DNA of 64,000 nt from Euonymus europaeus (taxonomy: Eukaryota; Streptophyta; Magnoliopsida; Celastrales; Celastraceae). Made by a program: the position numbers and the translations under genes. The number at the start of each line of letters is the position of its first letter. Within the stretch, counting starts at the first letter, position 1. The stretch spans positions 18,953,001-19,017,000 of the forward strand of contig OY756961.1 in assembly GCA_963580455.1 (NCBI GenBank), given 5' to 3'. Positions 22,743-35,070 of the stretch are shown piece after piece. The notes beneath the pieces were generated by a model. That model searched no databases. It had not been told where the DNA came from and was given only the letters and a program-made list of their open reading frames with translations.

Positions 22743-24000
22743 TCATTTGCCCACTCTGTCAGTTATGATTGGTTTAGACAGTATATATTTCAACAAATGA
22801 AAATTTGAAATGACATATACATTGCTTTGATGAGGTAATAAATGAGTTTTGTGTTGGAAAAAGATAATGATAGACACTTTTTCTATTACAAAATAGCTTA
22901 CTTTTGTTTCAGTTAAGAATCGACCCAGATAGCAGATGGCTTGCTCATGTCTTTGGTCGTCGTCTTGTGCCAACAAATATCCTAATGAATTGTGGGATAC
23001 TAATTGGTATAATTTCAACGGTCTTCATGAATTGGGGGTACCAACAGAGATGGATCATCAAGATATCCCTCAATTGTTTGAAAGGATTTACATGTCTGCA
23101 CTCCTATCTGAATTTTGACTCATTCTTGAGTTTCAACAAATATGAAAGCTCTTTCTTTTTTCCTACTAAGTTAGACTCGTCTTAGATAGTTTACTTAACC
23201 GAGAAAATGTTTTATCTCCTTCTTATTGTTTGTTTAGCTTCATTCATGATTGCTCTAGCTTAGTTCTTATCCACCTTCATGTCTCTTTGGTGAACTAGAA
23301 AGCCTAGAAAGTTCCAAGCTTTCACTCCAAATATGCACTTAAGCGGATTGAGTTTCGATTGGTGTAGTCTTATTCTGTCATTTTTTTTTGTATGTGTGCA
23401 ATGTGATCATAATCTTTCTTAGATTTGATGACAATATCATCTATGTAGACCTCCAGCAAGTGCCCAATCATGTCATGGAATATAGCGTTCATTGCTCTTT
23501 GGTAGATCGCTCATGCAATGAAGATCTATTTTTAACCAGAGTGTTTGCCCATTTTAGATTGTATTTCATTATTTGACGCATCATCAATCAGTAGGTCTAC
23601 TATCGGTATCACATAGCCATCTTTTGGAGTGGCTATAATTAGATCCTTGAAATCAACACATACACGGATCTTACCGCTCTTCTTGACCATTGATGCCATG
23701 TTGGAAGGCCACTATGTGTAGCGTATTTGTTGTATGAAGCCAATGTTAAGTAGCTTCAAAATTTCCTCCTTGACCCTCAACTCCACTTCTATCGACATTC
23801 TCCTTGGAGCTTGCTTGACCATTTTGTAATAAGATATGATCAAAAGTCAGTGTTGCACTAACTTTGGCTTAATTTTGGCATCTCGTCGTAATTCCAAGCA
23901 AAATAATATTGGTACTCTTTTAACAACTTAATTAATCTTACCTTGATATTACAGTCTAAAGGTTTGTTGATATTGGTGGGTCTTCAACTTCCGCTTTTAG
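22743..24000 (-). pseudogene. pol: G0 reverse transcriptase and first RNase H
   Basis: RNase H wording appears at 22743-23018 (SLGYLLAQDDDQRHEQAICY; KYILSKPIITDRVGK). The RT N-terminal part lies near 23600-23680 (VCVDFKDLIIATPKDGY), and an acidic linker before RT is at 24000-24090 (FEEEEEFELEG). Many stops; no intact active-site box seen. Typical Tat pol order. Confidence 0.65.
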
Positions 24001-24097
24001 ATCCTCCAACTTTGGTGGTACTTTCTTCAAATCTTCAGTATGAATTTTCTCACCTTCAAGTTCAAACTCTTCCTCTTCTTCAAAGGTCATTTCTGCT

Positions 24098-25347
24098 TGA
24101 TGCGTAGCATCCATAACGGATATTGAGAGTCATATTGCTCATATTTGGAAAATTTGATGCGTGAGAATCCGATATTTAAAAGAATTTTTTCACTCATTTT
24201 AGGTATATTAGAATATGGTGGAATTATGAAGAATCATGGCTAAATAGTAGCTTGGGCTCCACAGCTGTTGAATTGGGCACCATAGCGCCATGCATCAAGG
24301 GAAGACCAGTGGTTTGAGCACCGTAGCTCCAAAATAGGGAGCCACGGCGATGAAAAAGTGTCACTCAAGTTACTCCCCACCAAGTTTAGAGTTGCGGCTC
24401 TGCATTTGGGTGCTGTGGCTCTAAATCATCATCATGTTTTAAAACCCTATATTTCTTCTTTTAAAAGGGGTATCCGGATGATTTTTGAAGGGGAGCTGAC
24501 CTGAGACACTTATGGGGGATTTTAGAAGAAGACGAAGAGCCAAATCGAAGAGGAGATTGAGAAGAACAAGATTAAGGCTTGAGACATATTCCTAGTGTTT
24601 TCCTTCCTTTCTTTCTCTTGATTGAATCTCTTTAATATTTGTTCAAATATTGTCCATGGGTTTTCTATCATTGATGTTGAACTATATTCTTGATTATGCT
24701 TGATTGAGTTTTCAAATATTCTTGATTATGCTTGATTGATTGTTTCATTACTTATCTAGAAATATTATTTTTAATGCTTCTAAAATACTTGCCATGATTT
24801 GGATGATTATTTATGTTTGAGTTTGATACTTAGGAGAGGAAAAACTTGAATATTGATTTGGGATTTCTAGCATAGGTTTTTGTGAGACTCGGGAGAGTGA
24901 ACAATTCCTATGAGGTGTTTTTGAGAACTTGATATTAATGCATAAAATCTAGGTTTTGATAGGGATATTGAGCCAAGGATTTGAGGGAAGGTTCACTTGG
25001 TACTCAGGAGAGGGAAGTGAATATAAATTATGTTCTTGACCTATGAGTGTTGGGCAATTCAATTTGGGTGGGTATTTGAGCATAGTGGAAGGTAGAGTGA
25101 AATCGATACTCTAGGTCTCTCACCTTGAAAAGTAACTTCATTAATTGTAGCTTTCTTTACCTACTTATTTCAAATTCTCTTGCACCTTAAAAAATTGATT
25201 ATTTGAATTTCTAGATAAAGTTAAACTACTTTAATTATAGAGCTCGATTATAATTTGATAAATAGTCCTAGAGGACGACATCTCTTTTTGCTATCTATAT
25301 TATAAAAGTTGACACTGTACACTTGTGGTACTGCACTTTTACATACA
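24098..25347 (+). repeat. Athila-like LTR (about 1250 bp)
   Basis: Starts TGATGCGTAGCATCC and ends CTTTTACATACA, followed two bases later by TTTTTGGCGCCG, the typical leader of Athila/Tat elements. Internal GC-rich phrases (GCACCGTAGCTCC, GAGCCACGG) are repeated. No matching second LTR lies in the window, so only the 5' end of the element survives. Confidence 0.6.
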
Positions 25348-25610
25348 AGTTTTTGGCGCCGTTTCTAGGGATGATTTTTCCTAATTTGATCAAATATGTT
25401 ACTACATGATTTTAGCTTTAATTCAAATTTTATTTTTCTTGCAATTTTACTTCTTGTGTTACTTCATCTCCATCAAAATCCCTTGTTCTCTTATCTTATA
25501 GCTAATGTGAAGAAATTGAAGTTTTTAATTGCTACCATACGATCTTGAGATAGAGAAAACGTTTCGAGCTATGAGGGAAGCGAGAAGACAAGAAGAGCTA
25601 GCAAGTCCAA
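25348..25610 (+). pseudogene. Leader and possible gag start of the Athila-like element
   Basis: After the leader a short frame near 25540-25605 reads EIEKTFRAMREARRQEEL, charged and Arg/Glu-rich as at gag N-termini of this lineage. It is cut by a solo LTR at 25611, and no continuation is recognised on the far side, so the assignment is tentative. Confidence 0.35.
25352..25370 (+). other. Primer-binding site and leader of the Athila-like element
   Basis: TTTGGCGCCGTTTCTAGGGA. The TGGCGCCGTT core is the well-known primer-site context of Athila/Tat retrotransposons. It fixes the LTR end and the + orientation. Confidence 0.65.
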
Positions 25611-27241
25611 CATAATATGTATAAATATAGGTTAACTCCAATTTCTACCAAAAATCTGGTAGTATCTCCTCGTATATCAGAGGATGGCAACTTGGATAAG
25701 CGCAACAAACAACCATATAATCCTCATCAATTACCTAGCAAGGCTTCAAGCCATGTATCAACATATATTCTCAACCTAGCAGTGCCTCAGAGGCCATCTA
25801 ACAGTTTGCAATCCCAATCAAAGCATAACAACCATACCTCACTACCATACAAGATATTTAATCATACAATCAAGCAGAACTTATAGTTCTAAATTTGGCC
25901 CAGGAGTTTCAATCAGCCGGTGCACCATTTCGACTGTTCCATCATCAATTGAAGAATTGTTTATAAAATGTATTACTATCAGTAGATACAAGTACTACAA
26001 TATATCATACAAAAGATACGAGGTAACTCTTTCCAACCCCATACACTCACTACTCTAGGTATGCAGCCATTGCACTGACTCTTACGTAGATCCGCCTCTC
26101 TGGTACCTAAATCGGACTCACATGTGGGGATGAAAAAGAAAGTAAAGGGTGAGCAAAAGGCTCAGTAGAGAAAATAGATTAATAATAGAGTATAAGTTGA
26201 ATATTTAAGAAAGGTTCTATGCAACAATATGTTTTCGACCATGAACAATAACAATGCAACACAACAATAATTTTAGAATCATGTCACTTCCCCATGAGTC
26301 CTCACTGGCGATGCCTTGACACACGCCATAATCTCATCGGTGAACACTGCCACCATTTATAATTACTCATGAGGAAAGATCATATGTCATACCCACACAA
26401 GATTAAAAGTCGATCAAAACTAACTGCTCAGAATATTCGTGTGTGTTGCCTCACATGAGACTCTTTGGTAGAAGCCCAGCTTGGAGTTCACTGCCAGCCT
26501 CTCACATGACATTCAATCATCCCATGGGAATTACGTGTCCATACACGAGCATTCCATGCACCTCTAATACGCAACAATATGGAATTCCATGAGGTACATA
26601 TATAGAACTACCATATGATGAATGATCAATCCAAAATATGCTCAATATAAGACTAAATATGTATTTTGGGTTGCATTCAACAATTTGAAAGATAACATGA
26701 ATCGAATCAAAGTTTTTTCTTCCTTAAAAGCAAATAAGGCAAGAAAACAAAATTGAATGACCAATGAAGAGATAGAACGTTCTTTACATATCAAAATCAA
26801 ATATAGAAAGAATTGGGTAAGAAATCCCCTACCTCATATCCAAGCAAAACACAATCAAAGTTTACCACAAATCTATCAAAAACCTAACTTTTGAAAACTC
26901 AAAAAAACTTACCTCAAATCCCAAATCCTTCCTTGAATCTTGTTTGCAACTCACAATCCTTCAAAATCCAAGTTAAATCCACCAAGAAATCACTTATTTC
27001 TCTAGTTTTTCTCTTTATCTCTCTTATCAGGTTAACTCTGTTATATTTCTCAAAAAATTGCCCAAAAATGGTCTTTTAACACAAAAATTGCACAGGTGTC
27101 TTTATACCTTTTGTTTTCGAGCACCAAAATTTTCTCCTTTAAACTCTTCTATCTCTCTTAATACTATAAGTGTCCGGACACCTCCATGTTTCCTGCAGGT
27201 TTTTAACTAAAATCTTGAAATTTTTGGGTCAGGGTTTCACA
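25611..27241 (-). mobile_element. Solo LTR, chromovirus (Tekay-like) type, 1631 bp
   Basis: Flanked by TCCAA (25606-25610) and CCCAA (27242-27246), one mismatch. It shares with the G1/G3 LTRs a CATCTCC/TATCTCC-CGTATAT block near the left, the TGAGC-loop-GCTCA stem-loop (26150-26164), a TTCTTCCTTAAAAGCAAATAAGG block, and the right terminus TTTTTGGGTCAGGGTTTCACA. By comparison with G3 it lies in minus orientation. The left end reads CATAATATG instead of TGT(G/A)A..., presumably decayed. No internal region is present. Confidence 0.8.
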
Positions 27242-27246
27242 CCCAA

Positions 27247-28059
27247 TGTCTTCGTCGTAGTATCTAGCTTCTACATTGTTTGAATTGGTCTTATATCTGC
27301 CCATAATACCTTCACATCGTTGTCCCTCCAAAATAACAAGAGTTAATGCAAATTGGATGGTACACACCAATTGGTGTGAATCCTATCGCTACTAGCAAAG
27401 CATGGTATCTAGCATGGGAGTTGCTGACAAAGAATGAAGTCAAAGAGGTTTTACTACATACGGCCAACTAGACAACATTCCTACTATGTTGGTGACTTCT
27501 CTCATGAATCCTGCCATTGAAACAATATTTGGGATTTGATCTTCTCTAGTTACGACCAATCCATGATACATGGAAATATCAAAAATAAAAAAACCAAAAA
27601 ATAGAGAATTAGAGAGAGTAGAAAAATAACAATGATTGGAATTGAAAACAGAGTAGCCATTTCAAAAACCCTTGATCCAAAATTGCTCTCAAGATCAGCA
27701 CCACCACAAAAAAAAGAACCACTAATATATAAATGTCAGAGCATAAACTAAGAGGAAAGTAAAATAAATGATTAGCTTGTTATAAAGGTGAAAGCTATGA
27801 TCATCGCGAAGACAAGCGTCGATCTTGAAGTTGAATGGTCTTCTGTGTGGAAATCTTAAAGTATAACATGCAATTCAAGCATAATTTCATGGCCAAATGC
27901 TCCACCATGCTAGTTGTTGTTACTGTTATTCAATTGTAGGGTTCTAGGCGAACCCTAATTTGAGAAGGAGAGAAGAGAATAAGCAACTTGGAAGAAATTG
28001 GGATCGTAGATTGCATTTAGAAGTTTTTTTCATGTTAGTTGCGTTAATTGGTAGTAAGA
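27247..28059. other. No gene recognised
   Basis: AT-rich with scattered short open stretches on the minus strand (for example MAGFMREVTNIVGMLSSWPY near 27500) that I cannot assign. It could be continuing relic G0 or other element debris. Confidence 0.4.
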
Positions 28060-28480
28060 GCAAATGCAATGGTAAGTTTTTAGAGGGAATGAATAATGTA
28101 TGATAATGTGTGTTTTTACTGATGTGGTCGTATTGGGAGATGTGTTTTACTAATGTAACTGTATTGAGAGATGTGTTTTAGTGATATAGATGAGTATGTG
28201 ACTTATATTTTTATAAAATTTATGGGATCCAGTATTGATTTTGATATAATTTTACTGGAGAATGGATAAAGGAATGGAAGAGTATGTGCTTTATAAATAT
28301 TGAGAGGGGAAATGTATAATAATTTATGTTTTGCTGATATGGTTGTATAGGGAGACGTGTTTTTTTAATGTGAGTGCATAGTTAGCTTGACTTTTGGTCT
28401 AATAGAAGTGTGATCCAATATGTAATTTTAATAGGCTAGCCAATTTGTGCTAATGTGGCTTCTCTAAGGCCAGTTATGGT
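28060..28480. repeat. Possible MITE with internal short repeats
   Basis: A GTGTTTTACT(G/A)ATGT ... GGGAGAT motif recurs about four times (28105-28360). The segment is bounded by GAGCAAATGCAATGGTAAG and GCCAGTTATGGTATTCAC, which are weakly inverted. No clean inverted termini or target duplication could be fixed, so this is only a suggestion. Confidence 0.3.
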
Positions 28481-28779
28481 ATTCACATTTTTTGTTTATA
28501 TAAATAAGGTCAATTTTATTATTATTGGTAAACTAATCTAATGCTTAATAACATGTTGCCGTATCAAACAACCCATAAATAGGGTGGGACTAATAGAAAA
28601 CGGGTCAAATGGACAAGTGGTTTAGAAAAGATTAATAAAGAGGGCAATTTCCATCTAGGTGATTAATTGCATTAAAGGGAGGGGATTTCTTAGTCTTTGA
28701 AGATGTTGCCAAGAGGTTTGGTTGTGTAGCGATGAATTTGAAAGGACGGTGTGGAAAGGCTAATGATATGTCCATTGAT

Positions 28780-29996
28780 ACTTTCATTGTCCATTGATGC
28801 AGGTCAGAGAGGTGATGATGATTTGGACTTGGAACTTCTTTCATCCATATAGATTGAAGAGTCAGACTTATTGCTAGTTGCAAAAATTGCATCAGTGAGA
28901 GTTTTCAAAAAGAAGGAGGCAAGGGTGGAGCGTCGAGACGTACGTGTTTGGCCTTTCATTGGTTGTTTCAGTATGTCTTACATTTGTGTAAATCATTTCT
29001 TGATTTTATTTTGAAACAACGATATTATGAAATCAGTGCAGGATAGTCCCTGGAATATTAAGGGTTTTCCACTCATTATATGTCGACGAGAACTAGATAT
29101 TCTTTTGTTATAGATAAAGCTATAACTTGTGTCATTTTATCTTTAAATTCATGATTTACCAGTGAGGTTTTCATTGATTCAGAATGTTTGAAAAATTGGC
29201 CAATGATTGGGAAAAGTTATTACTGTCGAACATGAGGAAGTTAGGGGAGTGATTAACAAGCCTTTTCTTCGAGCTCGTGTTAATATTCATAAAAATACAG
29301 CTTTGATTCTAGGTTTATATCAATAATTATGTGGAAAGGAGTCGGTTTAGATTTTGTTAAAATGTGAACGTCTTTAGTATTTTTGTTATAGTTACGAGAG
29401 ATTCACTCATATGTAGGCATAATGTTCATGGCCAGAATCAAGGTATCCTTGTGACAAGTTTGTGGTGGGAATAAGCGTGCTAATGGGTAATGGTCGAAGT
29501 ATGATGGTGGGGGGTAGTAGAAATTTAAGAGGTAGGATAGATATGGGGTATGGTAGGGCAGAGATAAGGCCTCCACAAGAAACACATTTGGAATCGCAAG
29601 AAGATGGATGAGGTAGTCGTCATCAAAATCCTAATACTGGAAATCATGGTGATCAGAGCATATTGGTCTGAGACCAGGGGAGATATTCCTAAGATTTGGA
29701 GATGTCTGACAAAAGTGCTATTGGAGATGTAGGAGGCCAGAGATATGGTACGGGTAAAGAGGATGTGGGATAGAGTTTTGAACCAAAGGGCAAGTACGTT
29801 TAATGCAGTCACAATGATTAATGGAATTTTTTTTTGGGTTAGTTGGTTCAAAAGTGAGATTAGAGGTGTGTGAGGCATTTATGTCTAGACATTCTCAGCT
29901 GGTGCAATTTGGTGTTGTAGCCATGGTAGTTAATGATAAAGTTGGAATTCAATCTTTAAAGGAAACTTCAATGCAACAATTAGGGCAAGCTCGTAC
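28780..29996 (+). pseudogene. L1-type LINE ORF1 remnant
   Basis: Traces of the plant LINE ORF1 appear in order: an acidic start followed by ESDLLLVAKIASVRVF (near 28860), then WDIKGF-like wording near 29050, DKAITCVI near 29130, and the region around 29220-29330 matching the DUF4283-type RNA-binding domain. Frames change repeatedly and stops are frequent. The sequence continues after a solo LTR inserted at 29997. The 5' end of the LINE is not resolved; the few hundred bases before 28780 show nothing else. Confidence 0.55.
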
Positions 29997-31045
29997 CGTA
30001 ATGCCCCAATTCGAAAACGTTACATGGTGCTTACTAAACTTTCCTAGGTCACCAATGTGATCTCACTTCAAAGGATTTCTAGTTCGTATAACTATGTCAA
30101 TCCTTTCAATCAAAATTTCAGTAGCATCTATCCGGATATCAGAGAATTCCCACCTAAAATAAACGCAGCAAAAAGCTCACAACCATATCTTAACCTAGCA
30201 AGGGCCTTCGACCTCTATCAGAATACAAATCACAACCTAGCAGGGCCTCAGACCATCTAACAGTATGCACAAATTGTTTCCACAATTCAAACATCTTAAA
30301 TAATCCGTAACATCATATAGACAAGACTAAAGGTCCATCCCCGGTTCAAAAAATCCAATTATAAGGATTACCTTCTAATCGTCCATAATCCGGACCAGAT
30401 GGTGCCCAATAGTCGATATGATAGAATTAAATAGAATTTAAACAAACGTGATAACCAAGAGTTCAAGTATCTCTACCCAAACTCGAACCCCTCTCCAAAT
30501 GTCATCCATGCCACTGCAATGTCTCTACTGATTCGCATTACCAGCACTCATACTAGTCTCACCTATGGGGAGAGAAGAAAATAAATGAGTGAGCTAGAAG
30601 CTCAGTAGGGTAAAAACAACAAATAATAACAAAGGATGAATCCAAAAAGTAGGCTATGCAACGATATGTTACAATACATGCTTATGTCATATAACACAAC
30701 AAAAAATCCGTGTATCCCTCCAGGGAAAAATCCATTCATCAATCCCATAGTCTTCAATTATGTATTGACCAAACATCGAATGCACACCATGGTTTACAAC
30801 CATCAATGGATATGAGCAAGCTCATCCTCCAAACTACACCCACAAGAGTTAACCCGATTGTGTGAATCCCATCACACCCACACTACTAGTGTGTTACCTC
30901 ATATAGAGCCATATAACCCATGTCCATGCTCCGACAGGCAATCATCCTCCCATGTCACCTTCAAGTAAACTTATGGTATCATGAGTTTATACCCGAGCAT
31001 CCCATGTATCTCTAAAGCATTCATGTTTCATGCCATGAAAAAATG

Positions 31046-31076
<31 letters not shown>

Positions 31077-32211
31077 CCTACATATATATATATATCTAAA
31101 ACATGATGCATGAACAAGATCAAACCATGCCCAATAAATGATTGAACATATAATTAGGTTAATACATTCTATATTTATGAGGAAATCATGAATTAACCCT
31201 AGGCTCATTTTCCCTTAGGAACAATAAGGCAAGAACACAAACCGGATGACCAATGAAAATATAAATCACATTTTTGGAGTAAAGGAACGATATAGAACAA
31301 GAAATGCGTTATAAATCCCCTACCTCGATTAAGCACTACTTACAATACCAATTCCAAAAGTTAGGGTTGCAACCCTCTTTCACCAACCTATTGATTTCAA
31401 ATATTTTGAACCCATAATATCATCAATATAGCATCATTAATACATCTAAGCATGAATTAAATCATTAACTCATAAAAACTCATCTTTCTATCTCTAGGAC
31501 TTTTCAAAAATCCTCAACCCAAGCTCCATAGCTTGAATCTTTCAAAGCAAACCTAAATCTATGAAATACATCCATATATAAGTATAAATCAATTCTATTT
31601 AAGCTCTATTAGCAAGAATAAATTAAGATCCATGCCCAACCTACAAAACCCATAAAAACCCTAACATGGAAATCATAGAAATTTTACCTTTTCCTTGGAA
31701 TACTTCTTGAATCTAGCCTTAGATCCTAAAATATAGCTTGAATCCACTCCAAATCTCTTCTTCTCTTTCTAATTTCCTATCTCTCTCTCTTTAGAACTCA
31801 TTTCTACCAATAATAACTAAGATCGAAACTGATTCAACACTTAAAGAGGTTTGATTTCTCGACATGCGCCTAGGTGCATCCCTAGGCACGCTTAGGCGCC
31901 CCTAACTTAGATGGACCGCTGTTCTGGGTGGTCGTAGGCGTGTGAAAATAGAGCGCCTAGGACGCTGCCTTGGAGCCCCGATCTTGTATTCCTTTCAGGT
32001 TTCCATGAGTATTTATCCTGGGCGCACTTTTAGTGTACCAAGACTCCCTTTGGTTCACCCAGGACAGATTCAAACCCATCCTGGGTTTCTTCATTCTACC
32101 TATGCAAAATTCCATGCGCCTAGGCACCCTTGTACACAATTTGAACACCAAAACACATATTTTTCTAACTTTCAACTATTTCTAAGTTCATATTTAGGGT
32201 AGGTCTTTACA
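29997..32211 (-). mobile_element. Solo LTR, chromovirus type, 2215 bp
   Basis: Perfect 5-bp duplication CGTAC at 29992-29996 and 32212-32216. The left end reads CGTAATGCCCCAATTCG (TG decayed to CG; compare TGTGACGCCCCGATC in G3) and the right end reads GGTAGGTCTTTACA. Family landmarks are present: the stem-loop TGAGC-TAGAA-GCTCA at 30590-30604, an AT microsatellite at 31045-31100, a CTAGGCTCATTTTCCCTTAGG block at 31200, and GC-rich GCGCCTAGG words at 31860-32120. No coding region. It interrupts LINE ORF1. Confidence 0.88.
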
Positions 32212-32216
32212 CGTAC

Positions 32217-33270
32217 AGAGTTTAGGCTTTTGAATGATAATACGTTAAATGGGATGATTGTGGATAATGGGACAATGAGCATTGTAAATGGGTTAAATGC
32301 TGATAGGAGTGGGCTTGCATTATTTTTCCAGCATCAAAAGGAGAGGAAATTGCATCATATGTCCTTTTCATAAAAAAAATGTGTTAATCAACATAATGTT
32401 TATCGTTGTTTTCGTCTTTATATTTATAGCCATGCTGCCACGAAGGGGAATGAGCACTACTCTAGTGTGATGTTGTCAGTGGATCAATGTAAGAATTGGA
32501 ATGTTGATTCAGATTAAGGAAATGAACTCAGATGGTAATAAAACCATTAGAGCTTATATTATGCATTATCATCCTAGTTTCATTTTCTTATCTGAAACTT
32601 TGGTCAATTGTCAATTTGGTAGAGCGTGGTTGGAGCTCATGGGTTTTCATTCCCTTGCTTCTGCTACGCCTGTTGGCAGGTGAGGGTCTATTTTTTTCTT
32701 GGAATGCGAATGTTTCTTTTATTGTCTTATGAGGGAATCAAAATTTTATTGTTGGTTTTGTTTCTTCAGATGCTAGTTTAGCCTTTGATGGTAAGTAGAG
32801 ATCTATTGACCAACCTTAGTTGTGGGGTCAATTATCCCATTTTCTAGATGATTTTAGCGGGCTCTCTTTGTTAATGGGAGATTTTAATGCTCTCCTAATC
32901 GCTAATTAGAAAATGGGGGCTGTGATTTTAATTTGGCTAGGTATGGGCCTTTTCATTATTTTGTGGATACTATAGGCCTGGTAGATTTGGGCTCTGTGGG
33001 AAAGCCATTCATGTGGAATAATAATAGAAGTGGAGATTCTAATATCCAAGAGAGGCTTGTGAGAAGTGTAGTCACTAGTTAATTGTTGCAGCTTGGCAAT
33101 CGCGGTTTCGAGGTTCTCCAGCTTTTCAACTCTGTCATAAATTAGGTTTGGTTGGGAAGTCTATGAGGCAGTGGAATGTTTCATGTTTTAGTATTATTTA
33201 GGTGAGAATTGGGGCTCTTCACTCTTAGTTGGCTGAGGTACAAATGCTTGTTTGTTCGTGATTCGTGCCA
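32217..33270 (+). pseudogene. LINE ORF1 end and ORF2 endonuclease
   Basis: ORF2 starts with an APE-type endonuclease. HPSFIFLSETLVN (near 32570) matches the FL.ET motif, MGDFNALL (near 32880) holds the catalytic Asp/Asn pair, and GKPFMWNNNRSGDSNIQERL (near 33005) is the conserved C-terminal motif of plant L1 endonucleases. Several stops and at least two frame changes occur. The sequence stops being LINE at about 33270, where an Athila-like LTR begins, and resumes at 34695. Confidence 0.75.
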
Positions 33271-34694
33271 AGTGCGTCAAAAATATTAATTACCTTACCC
33301 TACAACCTATCTTGTAGAAGTGATGAGCAAAGGTCGATCCTCAGAGACCAAAGTGACAAATTCAGTTCTTAACGTGCCTTATAAAAATGGGGGGTTTGTT
33401 TATTTTCAATCCAATTTAACTAGAATGTAACAAAAAGCAAGAAATTATAGAAAATACGAGGTAACAACCTTCGGATCAAGGGAATTTAAACAACTAAAAC
33501 ATGGATTCATCATATACTCTCAAAAGACACATTCAACATCGAAAACTTAGTCAAATCTATCCACAATGTAGATAAACCATAATCTCCAATCAGTTGTTAA
33601 CGTGAACTCAACATCCATAGTTAATTCTTGTTATCAATCAAATTGGTATCAAGCAATAATAACAACATTCAATTCTCTGGAGAAACTAAGTCTAAACAAT
33701 AATTTAACAAGCGAAAATCGTTTAATTCATCCCGTAATTCTCCTTAAGCATATAATAAAAAGTTGGATCATAATTACGCTGCCCAATTGCCACTCTAACC
33801 AAGCAACACAACAATTTCATATCATACACTTAGTATAGCATTCAACCACACAAATTAATCAATTAATATACATCTCAATCAATTAATCCATCCAATCATT
33901 GACAAGAACAACAAAAAACTATAGATATTTGAATCAAGAATGATAATAAATATAAAGAACTGAGTCTCAGAATCACATGAATTGGAGTCAACTCCCTTGA
34001 ACCAAAGAAATAAACTATCCAATCATTGTGCGAACAAAAACCTAAGTGCTATTCGAAATCATGTGCTTCTCTACCCTCAGCCGTCCCCCATATTAAGAAT
34101 AAGTCCCCTCTCATTTCTCTACCATCAGCCGTCCCCCTTATTAAGAATAATTCCCCCCTCACATATCCTAAACAAAACCTTATTAAGACTCCCAAAATCA
34201 CCTAGTTTCCTTAATTCTTTAGGAAACACAAATTTATCCTGATCTTCTATCTTAAATTTGCATTAAAACGCAAGTTTTCTGAATTGGAAATCTTCATAAA
34301 AGTTGTAGATCCGGATTTTTAGATAAATATGGCCTTTTGAATCATTCAGTTTGGACATCAGACGCTCAATTTATGGACTTCTAAAGGTCCAATTCGCAGA
34401 CAAAAATCCTGCTTCTAATAGGACTTCTAGACGTGACGTTGGGCCAACATTCAAAGGTCCAAATGTACTTCGATTTGTGTGAACCAATACTTTCTAGAAA
34501 TATTGATATGTCTTCTGAAATTTTGTTAAATATTGCATCTCATTCCATTAGCTTCTTCTACCTCATAACCTGCAAAACATTTGACAAGGTCTCAAGTACA
34601 ATAATCTTGGCAATGCCACTTTTAAACTCACTTTATTAGCATTCTCCCATTGAATTCATACACCTAACATTTAATAAAAAAACCAACCTCATCA
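33271..34694 (-). mobile_element. Athila-like LTR with adjoining primer site, minus orientation
   Basis: On the minus strand the sequence starts TGATGAGGTTGG (ending at 34694 on +) and at its other end passes into TTTTTGACGCACTTGGCACG, a decayed version of the TTTTTGGCGCCGTT leader seen at 25350. So an LTR plus primer site is present but the rest of the element is missing, and LINE sequence follows directly. A target duplication cannot be shown. AT-rich, no coding. Confidence 0.5.
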
Positions 34695-35070
34695 GACACA
34701 AAAATTAAGTGATTTGACCACATAAGAGGGAGATAAATATGTAGAATTACAATCACAGCAGTTTAGAGACTAATAGACTCCAAGAAAGTTATCTTCAAAG
34801 TGCTCTAAATGAGTAATGTCATCATGCAGAAGTCTTGTGGCAACAAAAGAGTCGAGTGTAGTAGTTGACCTCTACTGATATTAATAAAAGATTCTTTCAT
34901 GTATCAGCCCTCCTTCAAAGAAAATCATATAGTATTACTCACCTTAAGGATGACAATGGTGTTTAGTTGTTAAATTATGATACAATTGGGAGTTTCCTTG
35001 TTCATCATTTTTCGAATCTCTTTGAGTCTCAAGGTGAGTTGGAGGATGAGAGTTTGGATGATCTTATTTA
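34695..35070 (+). pseudogene. LINE ORF2 segment between endonuclease and RT
   Basis: Encodes, with stops, WQQKSRV ... FFHVSALLQRKSYSITHLKD and then LFESQGELEDESLDDLI. Plant L1 elements have the same 'W.+K.R..WL..GD.NT+FFH' linker immediately before the reverse transcriptase. Cut at 35071 by a second solo LTR. Confidence 0.7.

Larger units (their letters stand above)
21543..24097 (-). mobile_element. Old Tat-lineage gypsy relic 'G0'
   Basis: On the minus strand the order RT, RNase H, additional archaeal-type RNase H, integrase can be followed from about 24000 down to 21543, all heavily broken. The extra RNase H between RNase H and integrase is diagnostic of the Tat lineage. It is truncated by element G1 on the left and by an Athila-like LTR on the right. 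No LTR of its own is recognised. Confidence 0.75.

Noticed and set aside
31045..31100. AT microsatellites (also at 20455, 38690 and 54745) as independent features
   Set aside because: They sit at the same relative place in each chromovirus-type LTR and are part of that LTR.
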